In this document: positions 1 to 5,191 of the stretch, one piece after another
Numbering within the stretch: position 1 is the stretch's first letter
How the letters are laid out: the number at the start of each line of letters is the position of its first letter
Assembly (NCBI GenBank): GCA_011065005.1
Contig: JAAKFP010000096.1
Coordinates: 1 to 8,092, forward strand
Direction of reading: 5' to 3'
From: Chlamydiota bacterium
GTDB taxonomy: Bacteria; Chlamydiota; Chlamydiia; Chlamydiales; Waddliaceae
DNA: 8,092 nt
Translations under genes and position numbers: made by a program
The notes under the pieces: generated by a model
Databases searched by the model: none
The model's input: only the letters and a program-made list of their open reading frames with translations
Told to the model about the DNA's origin: nothing

Positions 1-258
1 TTAATTGCTTTAAAATCAGTTGGCTATGAATAGACATTAATGCAATTTTTTTCAAAAAAAACAACAAAAGTAGGCTGTAGGGCAGAGCTAACGCATTAAA
101 ATTTATTTAATATTGTGTCATAATTCTCCCAAGAACACCCCAGGAGAACATAGAAGAAGATAAAGAATGTAATAAAGGACATGGAAGGATAAAAATCAGG
201 AAGTGTACTGTGTGTCTAGATATAGATTGGCTTATGCAGAAAACTGAAAGGAGAAAAA
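1..258. other. Gene-free AT-rich leader before the IS66 remnant
   Basis: No credible coding region is visible on either strand, with stops frequent in all frames. The stretch holds a T7-C-A8 tract at about 47-62 and a 14-bp sequence that recurs at 2284-2297. It ends in an AAAGGAG ribosome-binding site (247-253) for the tnpA-like remnant. It is probably the left flank of the decayed insertion sequence, but the outer end of that element cannot be fixed from this sequence. Confidence 0.5.
67..80 (+). repeat. 14-bp direct repeat, left copy
   Basis: AAAGTAGGCTGTAG is repeated exactly and in the same orientation at 2284-2297. The two copies bracket the IS66 remnant and the toxin-like cassette. The repeat could be a target-site or recombination footprint, or a shared end of related transposons. 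A 14-bp match in a window of this size has a modest chance of arising randomly, so the context carries most of the weight. Confidence 0.4.
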
Positions 259-425
259 ATGTCTAACCAACAATTATCAAACCTCGCAAAAACCTGGAAG
301 TCTAGGATTGATCAATGGCAAGTGCGTATTCCACGCAATCCGATCAAGCAAGTGGCAAGTCCCTCGCAGCTTGGAGCAAAGAAAACGGTTTAGTTTATTC
401 TCAGAGTTTTATGGTAAAATCATGA
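259..425 (+). pseudogene. IS66-type TnpA-like ORF, frameshifted remnant
   Basis: From the ATG at 259, which follows AAAGGAG at 5-base spacing, the frame reads MSNQQLSNLAKTWKSRIDQW and stops at 391-393. A second frame then carries QASGKSLAAWSKENGLVYS up to a TGA at 423-425. Joined, they give the pattern I know from the small first ORF of IS66-family elements (a helical W-x-x-x-I-x-x-W-x-x-S-G region, an A-A-W-x-x-E-N-x-L stretch, then a short aromatic-basic tail). The join is broken by about 26 extra bases (322-347), which are not a multiple of three. The expected F-Y-W-K tail is visible only in yet another frame (SEFYGK), so a second lesion is likely. The copy is dead. Family assignment is from motif memory. 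Confidence 0.5.
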
Positions 426-428
426 AAC

Positions 429-522
429 ATGATAACGCCACAAAATATTTTATTTGAGCAGCTTCAGAGCGAAAATGCTGAGCTAAAAAACGAGAACAAT
501 GTCCTTAGGGCTCGTGCAAAAA
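429..522 (+). pseudogene. IS66-type transposase (TnpC-like) N-terminus, truncated
   Basis: ATG at 429 opens a frame reading MITPQNILFEQLQSENAELK and continuing NENNVLRARAK. It is a leucine-zipper-like helix with the E/Q-L-x-x-E-x-x-x-L-x-x-E-N-x-x-L-R spacing typical of the N-terminal coiled coil of IS66-family transposases. After about 31 codons the resemblance stops at roughly 520-525, just before the palindromic repeat at 535. The frame then runs into unrelated sequence to 671. No tnpB-like gene separates it from the tnpA-like remnant, so either tnpB was deleted or this element lacked one. The zinc-binding and DDE regions are absent. The alternative is a chance coiled coil, but the position directly after a TnpA-like ORF argues against that. 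Confidence 0.5.
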
Positions 523-534
523 TAAGTTGTGCGT

Positions 535-570
535 TTCTGGTGCCTTTCCCACGTGGGAAAAGTACCAGAA
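535..570. repeat. 36-bp near-perfect palindrome
   Basis: TTCTGGTGCCTTTCCCAC is followed immediately by its reverse complement with 2 mismatches in 18 positions, centred on CACGTG. In RNA or single-stranded DNA this would fold into a long, almost loopless hairpin. The left arm recurs in direct orientation at 2265-2279, next to the right inverted repeat, so the palindrome looks like two transposon ends meeting head to head. Confidence 0.8.
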
Positions 571-591
571 CCCATTGTTTTTCCTATCCCT
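556..591 (+). repeat. Inverted repeat, left end of cassette
   Basis: The reverse complement of this stretch starts AGGGATAGGAAAAAC, then AATGG and TTCTGGT. The same order is found on the plus strand at 2243-2279 with only a few substitutions and single-base gaps. The outer part also forms the right arm of the palindrome at 535-570. Confidence 0.8.
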
Positions 592-730
592 TTGCGCAAC
601 AACATCCTCGAACAAAGCTCTTTGAAAAAAAGATCAAGTCCTATAACTTCGAAACAAACCAATGTATATAACCCTAGCAAAATGGAAGATCTACAATTTT
701 TGCTAGAGTACTCTGAAAATCCAACATTTC

Positions 731-737
731 AAGGAGG
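731..737 (+). promoter_or_regulatory. Ribosome-binding site that fixes the toxin-like start
   Basis: AAGGAGG lies seven bases before the ATG at 745. The reading frame is open further upstream, back to 529 and through the palindrome, but the earlier in-frame ATG at 682 has no such site. This decides in favour of the 745 start. Confidence 0.8.
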
Positions 738-744
738 ATATCAC

Positions 745-1887
745 ATGACAATTGAACAAATTGATGATGCTCTATTTAGCATTGAGACTGTAGAAGAAGA
801 GCCCGTCTCTTTTCTTCTATTGGAAGACCTTATTTGGGAATATAACGAAAGGATCCAGAAAGGCCGTGGCTTTGGGTCTGAAAAGCACCCTCTTAGCTTG
901 CGCCTTCCCGTGTTTAACGGAGGCGAAACGATCATTTCTCCAATGACAGAAGAGGAGATCAATGAAATGAACCTCAAAGATCAAAGAGAAAATTGTTGGA
1001 TGAAAGTACTCTTGAGTAACTTTACCCCTGCTGGACTTGTACGTAACATCCCCAATATCCGCGAAGGAATCAGGCTTAAAGAGGTTATCAGGGAGCTTGG
1101 TCTGCAAGGAAAGATTGTCTACAGAACGGTTAAAGATAATATCTATGTTATTCTCAAAGGCAATCAAAAACTTCGCGAAGTCTTAACGGGAACTCGATAT
1201 CGTAATTCTCACCCTAAAATCGTAAAATTCGGATTGTCAAAAGTCAACTTTACCACTGCTCTGAAAGGAACGGCCATTACAGCATTAATATTCTACGGAT
1301 GTGCAAAAACTGTTGATGGATTGTCGATGTATTTTGAAGATGGTGAGCTGAGACCCGGCTTTTTTTCAGAAATCCCCGCTGAAATAACAAAACTGACTAT
1401 TTCTTCCATTGCAGCTACTGCTGTAGGTGTCGGGCTGGTCACTTTTGGAGCTCCTATAGCTGTGGGAATAGGATTAGCCCTTGTTGCAGGCTTCGCTGCT
1501 GATATTATTCTTGAACATTTTGACAAACAAACCGGATTCACAAAAGCGGTAGCTGATGCTACAGAGCGTCTGGTGTCTAATGTGAAGAATGAGTGGGTTG
1601 TTTTGAAAAGGAATTTGAGCGAGGTAGGTCGCCAAAGCACTTTAGAAGTGATCAAGCGTATTAAAGATGAGCAAAAAGCACTACTCGAGAGAGCTTTGAA
1701 GCGGGGTGCTGAAGCTGTTCAAGAAATGTTTTTCGATCTGCTTTTATCTCCTAAACGGCTCGGGTTAATAATAGCAACAGGACCTGGTTTGATTAAAAAT
1801 CCTCTAGAGGGATTTAAGTATGATGGACAAGTGGGCCGCACTCGGAATTTTGCTCAGAACGGAAAATTGTTTTATATAACTACCTAG
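745..1887 (+). CDS. Toxin-like protein with central hydrophobic hairpin (putative pore former)
   Basis: This 380-aa protein has no signal peptide. Residues 1-115 are acidic and soluble. Residues 122-152 read GKIVYRTVKDNIYVILKG, followed by a segment ending LTGTRY. That motif resembles a block I remember from uncharacterised membrane-active proteins of Gram-negative bacteria, often annotated only as hypothetical or YafU-like inner-membrane proteins. A first hydrophobic segment spans about 171-188. A long Ala/Gly-rich hairpin spans 217-255, with glycines and small residues in GVGLVTFGAPIAVGIGLALV. Residues 257-330 are charged helix (KNEWVVLKRN, KRIKDEQKALLERALKR). The order of soluble head, buried hydrophobic hairpin and amphipathic helices is that of pore-forming toxins. 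A small three-helix membrane protein follows 20 bases downstream, as expected for an immunity partner. Function is inferred, not recognised. Alternatives are an inclusion-membrane or other integral membrane protein. No PAAR, Rhs or other secretion domain is present. Confidence 0.6.
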   Translation: MTIEQIDDALFSIETVEEEPVSFLLLEDLIWEYNERIQKGRGFGSEKHPLSLRLPVFNGGETIISPMTEEEINEMNLKDQRENCWMKVLLSNFTPAGLVRNIPNIREGIRLKEVIRELGLQGKIVYRTVKDNIYVILKGNQKLREVLTGTRYRNSHPKIVKFGLSKVNFTTALKGTAITALIFYGCAKTVDGLSMYFEDGELRPGFFSEIPAEITKLTISSIAATAVGVGLVTFGAPIAVGIGLALVAGFAADIILEHFDKQTGFTKAVADATERLVSNVKNEWVVLKRNLSEVGRQSTLEVIKRIKDEQKALLERALKRGAEAVQEMFFDLLLSPKRLGLIIATGPGLIKNPLEGFKYDGQVGRTRNFAQNGKLFYITT

Positions 1888-1907
1888 CCTAGTATTGTGA
1901 TTTTATT

Positions 1908-2231
1908 ATGTTAAATGCTCTTGGAAATATTCTTCTTATTGTATCTTGTGTAGGATTGGCTTGTTATATCGGATATAAGGTTATAGTATATCTGATTGAC
2001 AAGATGTCCTCCTTAATCGAAAGGTCTAGGGTATTTCGTATAATGCTATTTGCTATCATGTCAATATTATTTTTTGTTGGCGGTCTGAACCAGTTATTCG
2101 ATTATTATGCAGGAAAACAATTAGAATTGACTCGATATTTTCCCCTCTCCTTTGGTGTTTCAGGTGTGCTCATTTATTTAACCGTTTTGGCATATTATAA
2201 AGACCCTAAGCAGCCGGAACCCAAAGAATAA
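1908..2231 (+). CDS. Small three-helix membrane protein (putative immunity partner)
   Basis: The protein is 107 aa with hydrophobic segments at about residues 6-30, 44-62 and 78-97. Short basic/polar connectors (DKMSSLIERSRVFR between the first two) and a hydrophilic proline-rich tail KDPKQPEPKE complete it. No enzyme motif is visible. The gene starts 20 bases after the preceding gene on the same strand, so the two are probably co-transcribed. The ribosome-binding site before the ATG is weak, which would fit translation linked to the upstream gene. A small polytopic inner-membrane protein directly behind a protein with a pore-forming hairpin is the usual arrangement for immunity to pore-forming bacteriocins. 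That role is inference from size, topology and position. It could equally be an unrelated hypothetical membrane protein. Confidence 0.65.
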   Translation: MLNALGNILLIVSCVGLACYIGYKVIVYLIDKMSSLIERSRVFRIMLFAIMSILFFVGGLNQLFDYYAGKQLELTRYFPLSFGVSGVLIYLTVLAYYKDPKQPEPKE

Positions 2232-2242
2232 AATTCCTTTTT

Positions 2243-2279
2243 AGGGATAGGAAAAACCAATGGATTCTGGTGCCTTTTC
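2243..2279 (-). repeat. Inverted repeat, right end of cassette
   Basis: AGGGATAGGAAAAACC, then AATGG, then ATTCTGGTGCCTTTTC form the reverse complement of 556-591 apart from a few mismatches and two single-base gaps. The repeat begins 12 bases after the stop of the 107-aa gene and ends just before the 14-bp direct repeat. It is not an intrinsic terminator. Confidence 0.8.
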
Positions 2280-2283
2280 ATCC

Positions 2284-2297
2284 AAAGTAGGCTGTAG
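2284..2297 (+). repeat. 14-bp direct repeat, right copy
   Basis: This is an exact copy of 67-80. Its last base is the G of the GTG start of the transposase-like fragment at 2297, so the repeat also supplies that gene's leader (AGG as a minimal ribosome-binding site). Confidence 0.4.
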
Positions 2298-2521
2298 TGC
2301 CTGTCTTTAGTCATGCTGAGGACGACATAAAAAGTTTTAAGATGATTGTCAGTCAATTTTGTGTAAACGGAAATGCTACCCAGGCGGAAATGATAAGGGC
2401 ATTCGGCATTCCTTCTATCACCATCAAAAGAACCGTAAAGACATTTAGGACCTATGGGCCTAGCGGGTTCTTTGTCTCAAAGCAACCGAAGCGCAAGCCT
2501 CGAGTTTTGACCACGTCTTGA
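2297..2521 (+). pseudogene. Transposase-like helix-turn-helix domain, truncated
   Basis: The frame encodes 74 aa from a GTG start. The segment NATQAEMIRAFGIPSITIKR (residues 26-45) reads as a helix-turn-helix: a short helix, a turn at the glycine, and a recognition helix with basic residues. The tail is lysine/arginine-rich (KQPKRKPRVLT). This combination is what I recall at the N-terminus of transposases spread through chlamydia-like genomes, where a longer catalytic part normally follows. Here the frame stops at 2519-2521, and nothing resembling a DDE domain lies in the 52 bases before the oppositely oriented operon. It is most likely the stump of a disrupted insertion sequence. An intact small DNA-binding protein is the main alternative. 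Confidence 0.5.
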
Positions 2522-2563
2522 AAGTGATATTCCTTGTCAACCAACGCAAGAACAATTAACTAC

Positions 2564-2588
2564 AGACCTTCGCCTAGGCGAAAGACCT
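2564..2588. repeat. 14-bp perfect palindrome flanked by 6-bp direct repeats
   Basis: TTCGCCTAGGCGAA (2569-2582) is a perfect palindrome, with AGACCT at 2564-2569 and again at 2583-2588. The TAG stop of the minus-strand frameshifted gene sits at its centre. There is no following T-run on either strand, so it is not a standard terminator. Significance is unknown. Confidence 0.6.
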
Positions 2589-2955
2589 CTCCTTTAGGAA
2601 GAGAAGGGATGTCAATGGTCCTTCTTTCTCAAGCTTAAAGCAGTAACCTCTTTCATTGAGCCATAAGGTTACCCGGTCACCGGGGCTAAGAGATTCTATC
2701 TCAAATTCAGGAACAAGAAAAAAACCTGTTTTTTTTCGATATTTCCATCTAAAGTCCTCCCGTGTATCTCCATCGCATCGGGGACATAGCCAAGGGAGGA
2801 TGGGGTTTATTTTGAATGCCAAAAAACGTACTTTTGAAAGGCTTAATCTCTTCAATTTCAATCACCATTTTTTGGGCTAGGTCTTTTTCTCCAACGCTGC
2901 CCCAAAAAGTCACCGTTGAATTTTTCAATTTATTTTTCCTGAATAAACCAAACAT
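2574..2955 (-). pseudogene. Third operon gene, split by one-base frameshift
   Basis: The 5' part starts at an ATG (2955-2953) whose A is shared with the TAA stop of the upstream gene, behind AAGGAG at 7-base spacing. It reads MFGLFRKNKLKNSTVTFWGS onward to IKPFKSTF and then reaches a stop near 2749. The 3' part is in another frame (LAFKINPILPWLCPRCDGD, then GDRVTLWLNERGYCFKLEKE) and ends at TAG 2574-2576. It has no good start of its own. Removing one base from the run of six A at 2821-2826 fuses the two into a single protein of about 126 aa. The product is unrecognised. A lone C-P-R-C pair could bind metal but has no second pair. The shift may be a genuine inactivation, phase variation or a sequencing error in the homopolymer. 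Confidence 0.6.
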
Positions 2956-3290
2956 TATATAGCTCCTTTTGGCATCCGTATCTCTAATGAACTCTGATTG
3001 AAGTCGAATCCGAGAAAACCATAACCTTCTGCAATAATTTTCACTTTTTCCTTCTCAAGATGGGTTTTCAAATGGCTATATAGCCTTTTTGGAGTCAGAG
3101 GATGAAATAAGTATTTTGGAAAAATATCAGCATTGTAAAGAGGTTGATAAGGGACTGAAGCGCAACTGTTTGTAATGCGGTTATAGGTCGAAGGAGACTG
3201 TAGCCAATAGCTATTAAAGTTGCTTGCTTGAGGATCGATAAGACCTTCGTACAACTCGAGCCGCTGGAATTTATCGAGAGGTTTTCTCAC
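2955..3290 (-). CDS. Hypothetical protein, second gene of the minus-strand operon
   Basis: The protein is about 111 aa if translated from the GTG at 3290-3288. That codon begins one base after the TGA of the 554-aa gene and has AGGGA five bases upstream, a layout that suggests translational coupling. An in-frame ATG at 3320-3318 would add ten residues and overlap the upstream gene by 29 bases, but it has no ribosome-binding site. The protein is aromatic-rich and soluble (SYWLQSPSTYNR, FPKYLFHPLTPKRLYSHLKT) and ends MPKGAI. There is no signal peptide or membrane segment. I do not recognise a family. The stop codon overlaps the start of the next gene by one base, so all three genes are likely made together and may act together. 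A chaperone or partner role is possible but unsupported. Confidence 0.6.
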   Translation of the reverse strand: MRKPLDKFQRLELYEGLIDPQASNFNSYWLQSPSTYNRITNSCASVPYQPLYNADIFPKYLFHPLTPKRLYSHLKTHLEKEKVKIIAEGYGFLGFDFNQSSLEIRMPKGAI

Positions 3291-3291
3291 T

Positions 3292-4956
3292 TCATTCCCT
3301 ATCCCCGTCGTTATCGGCATCAAAAATACGTTTGTTGACTGCAAAGAAAGCAAAAACGTCTTTCTTATTAGTGGGAGAAGGTTTTTTTATAATAACATAA
3401 ATATTAAAATATATTTCCCAAGCTTTTTTCCACACCTCCTCCACTCTGGTTGTCATTTTGCCATTTTCTTCCTTACCATCGACTATATAAAACAATTCAA
3501 ATTTCATCCTTGTTTCTTCTTTCGGAAAAATTTCATTGAAAATTGCAGGATAACATTTTTCATAGGCTTCTATCATCCCTTTTTTGAGATGGGATAAACG
3601 TTTTTGGTATAATTCAGATCCTCCTTTTTTTGAATCTTCATAAAGTGATAGGTTGTATTCGGAGTATATGATTAGCAGTTTGATATACAAGTACGCAACA
3701 TCAAAGATCTGATCATATGTCCATTCATTAATATTATGTTTTCCACTAAGCTCTCCCTTAAGCCTAAACCCTTCATTAATAAGTGTTTGCATCTGACTCT
3801 TTGTGAGGTCGGACACACCATCCTCTTCATGTTCTAAGGAATATTTTAGGGCATTCATAAGCTCTCGTTCGAAGGGATTTTTTAAATCAGAGATGGTTGT
3901 CTTAGCTACAGGTCCTTGCTCAATAAAATTATATTTTTGTTCTATTTTTTCGATAAGTTGAGCGGAATTAGGCGGACTTTCTCCAGCATCGATATCACCC
4001 CTGCCAACTGTTGCAGCTTGCTCTCTTTGTGTTATTTTCGCTTTAGAAATCAGCTCTTGGACTTCCGTTCTGTCCATAGCCATTGACACAAAATTTCGTA
4101 GGCGTGAACTTTTTCCAGTAATTTTCATTCCAAAAAGTGATCGCAACTGTTTTTTTTCTGTGACTTTAACTACCGGTCTTTCAGCTTCCTGAGCATTTTT
4201 CATTAGCTTCATTGCCGCATTCGTTATTGATAAAGCCGATCTTAATATCTCTTCGGAAATATCAACCCCACTGTCAAGTGCATCAAGGACAGCCTTAATA
4301 GTATCAACTGCATTGTCTGCAGTTTTTTCAAAATAAGCTAATCCAAAGGCCACCCTTTCTTTTTGTCCAAAGGTTTCAGCAGCAGCTACAATAGCCGCGT
4401 TTTCCTTTTTCTCTTCGGCTTTAGCCATCGTAATATCGACAGCGTCTGCTTTCTCAAAAACTTCCATCGCTCGGGATAATGAAACGATAAGCTCGCATAG
4501 ATCATCTTGAAATTTCATCATTTTGCTGGTTGGCTTGTCAATTTGCCCAAGCTGAGAGATTGTTCTTGCAGCCGTTTCCATTATTCTAGCGGCTTTTTCA
4601 AAATTATTTACAATTTGTTCTGGTGTTACGTTAGTTTTAGATGCAAGTTCTAAAACTTCTCGTTGTGTAGCGCTTATAGCTGGAAGAATGATTTTTGCCC
4701 TCCTAATAAAAAAAGACTCTCTTAGGCCATCTTTCACGCCCTGTACCTGCCTTCTAACTTCTGCCGTGAACTTTGCAATGTCTCCAGGGGGGCGTTCTGT
4801 TTTATTGAACATTTCCCTCACAGCCAGTTGAGTAACTCTGTCCTCAATAGAGGCTTGTGTAGTTGGTGCACCTCTTTCTTCTTCAGAATGTCTGTCTGTG
4901 GGTAATGGCTGATTGTTTCTTCCTGTGGCAGATTGATGTGATACCGATGCTTCCAT
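3292..4956 (-). CDS. Helix-rich 554-aa protein, unknown function (effector-like)
   Basis: ATG at 4956-4954 follows AAGGAG at ten-base spacing. Residues 1-36 are polar and low in hydrophobics (Ser, Gln, Thr, Asn, Pro), resembling an unstructured N-terminal tail. Residues 40-310 are mostly predicted helix with alternating Ala/Lys/Glu, for example AEEKKENAAIVAAAETFGQK at 180-199. Residues 311-335 form a Gly/Pro/Ser linker (VGRGDIDAGESPPNSAQ). The C-terminal part, 336-554, is again helical, with aromatic stretches YLYIKLLIIYSEYNLSLY near 422-439 and an acidic end DADNDGD. There is no signal peptide, transmembrane span or catalytic motif I can name. In a chlamydial genome such a protein could be a type III secretion substrate. 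That is only a possibility suggested by the polar N-terminus and lack of relatives. It heads a coupled operon. Confidence 0.75.
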   Translation of the reverse strand: MEASVSHQSATGRNNQPLPTDRHSEEERGAPTTQASIEDRVTQLAVREMFNKTERPPGDIAKFTAEVRRQVQGVKDGLRESFFIRRAKIILPAISATQREVLELASKTNVTPEQIVNNFEKAARIMETAARTISQLGQIDKPTSKMMKFQDDLCELIVSLSRAMEVFEKADAVDITMAKAEEKKENAAIVAAAETFGQKERVAFGLAYFEKTADNAVDTIKAVLDALDSGVDISEEILRSALSITNAAMKLMKNAQEAERPVVKVTEKKQLRSLFGMKITGKSSRLRNFVSMAMDRTEVQELISKAKITQREQAATVGRGDIDAGESPPNSAQLIEKIEQKYNFIEQGPVAKTTISDLKNPFERELMNALKYSLEHEEDGVSDLTKSQMQTLINEGFRLKGELSGKHNINEWTYDQIFDVAYLYIKLLIIYSEYNLSLYEDSKKGGSELYQKRLSHLKKGMIEAYEKCYPAIFNEIFPKEETRMKFELFYIVDGKEENGKMTTRVEEVWKKAWEIYFNIYVIIKKPSPTNKKDVFAFFAVNKRIFDADNDGDRE

Positions 4957-4992
4957 AATTTTTTTTCTCCTTCGTTAAAACCTCAATAACTC

Positions 4993-5041
4993 TTTATACC
5001 GTTGTGGTTGTTAGGAAAAAAGTCAACCACTTTTCCCTAAA
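4993..5041 (-). promoter_or_regulatory. Candidate promoter and operator of the 554-aa gene
   Basis: On the minus strand a TTGACT (5026-5021) and a TATAAA (4998-4993) lie upstream of the gene but 22 bases apart, which is too long for a normal pair. The dyad GTGGTTG (5004-5010) and CAACCAC (5024-5030) spans the interval. A second inverted repeat overlaps it: TTAGGAAAAAAGT (5011-5023) against ACTTTTCCCTAA (5029-5040). An operator or a pair of competing hairpins would explain the symmetry. The exact promoter is uncertain. Confidence 0.35.
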
Positions 5042-5057
5042 GAGCCAATTTCGATGT
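5041..5057 (-). repeat. 17-bp shared upstream motif, copy 1
   Basis: AGAGCCAATTTCGATGT matches 6338-6354 with one mismatch in 17 and is also followed by a T-rich tract. It lies 85-101 bases upstream of the 554-aa gene start. It may be a common regulator site. Confidence 0.4.
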
Positions 5058-5191
5058 GCTTATTTTTTTAGACGGAATTAGGCCCAAAGCAACTTTCTCT
5101 CAGGCCATTTCTCCCGGTGTCCGAAATATCATATTAATAATTGGATAAACAATAAAGCAGGACCATCCTTACAAAGTCTTCGACGAATGAG

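Larger units (their letters stand above)
553..2279. mobile_element. Putative mobile cassette with inverted-repeat ends
   Basis: About 1.7 kb bounded by inverted repeats of some 36 bp carries a two-gene unit on the plus strand and no transposase of its own. This is the layout of a non-autonomous cargo element moved by a transposase supplied elsewhere. It lies exactly where the IS66-type transposase gene breaks off, and on its right it abuts a helix-turn-helix transposase fragment. No clear target-site duplication was found directly outside the repeats. The outer boundaries are therefore approximate, and mobility is inferred from symmetry only. Confidence 0.45.

Noticed and set aside
529..744. 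In-frame upstream extension of the toxin-like gene by 72 codons
   Set aside because: It runs through the transposon-like palindrome, begins at an ATG with no ribosome-binding site, and a perfect AAGGAGG precedes the ATG at 745.
817..1655. Minus-strand open frames antisense to the toxin-like gene
   Set aside because: Their composition is biased as expected for shadows of the plus-strand codons, and they lack ribosome-binding sites.
2242..2279. Intrinsic terminator after the 107-aa gene
   Set aside because: The A- and T-rich stretches do not fold into a GC stem followed by a T-run. The sequence is explained by the inverted repeat.
2656..2880. Plus-strand 74-codon frame opposite the frameshifted operon gene
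   Set aside because: The minus-strand halves have coupled starts and operon context; this frame has no supporting start signal.
5060..5115. Terminator behind the porin gene (GGCC/GGCC with inner AAAG/CTTT)
   Set aside because: The stem is weak with an asymmetric bulge, and on the minus strand it is followed by an A-run, not a T-run.
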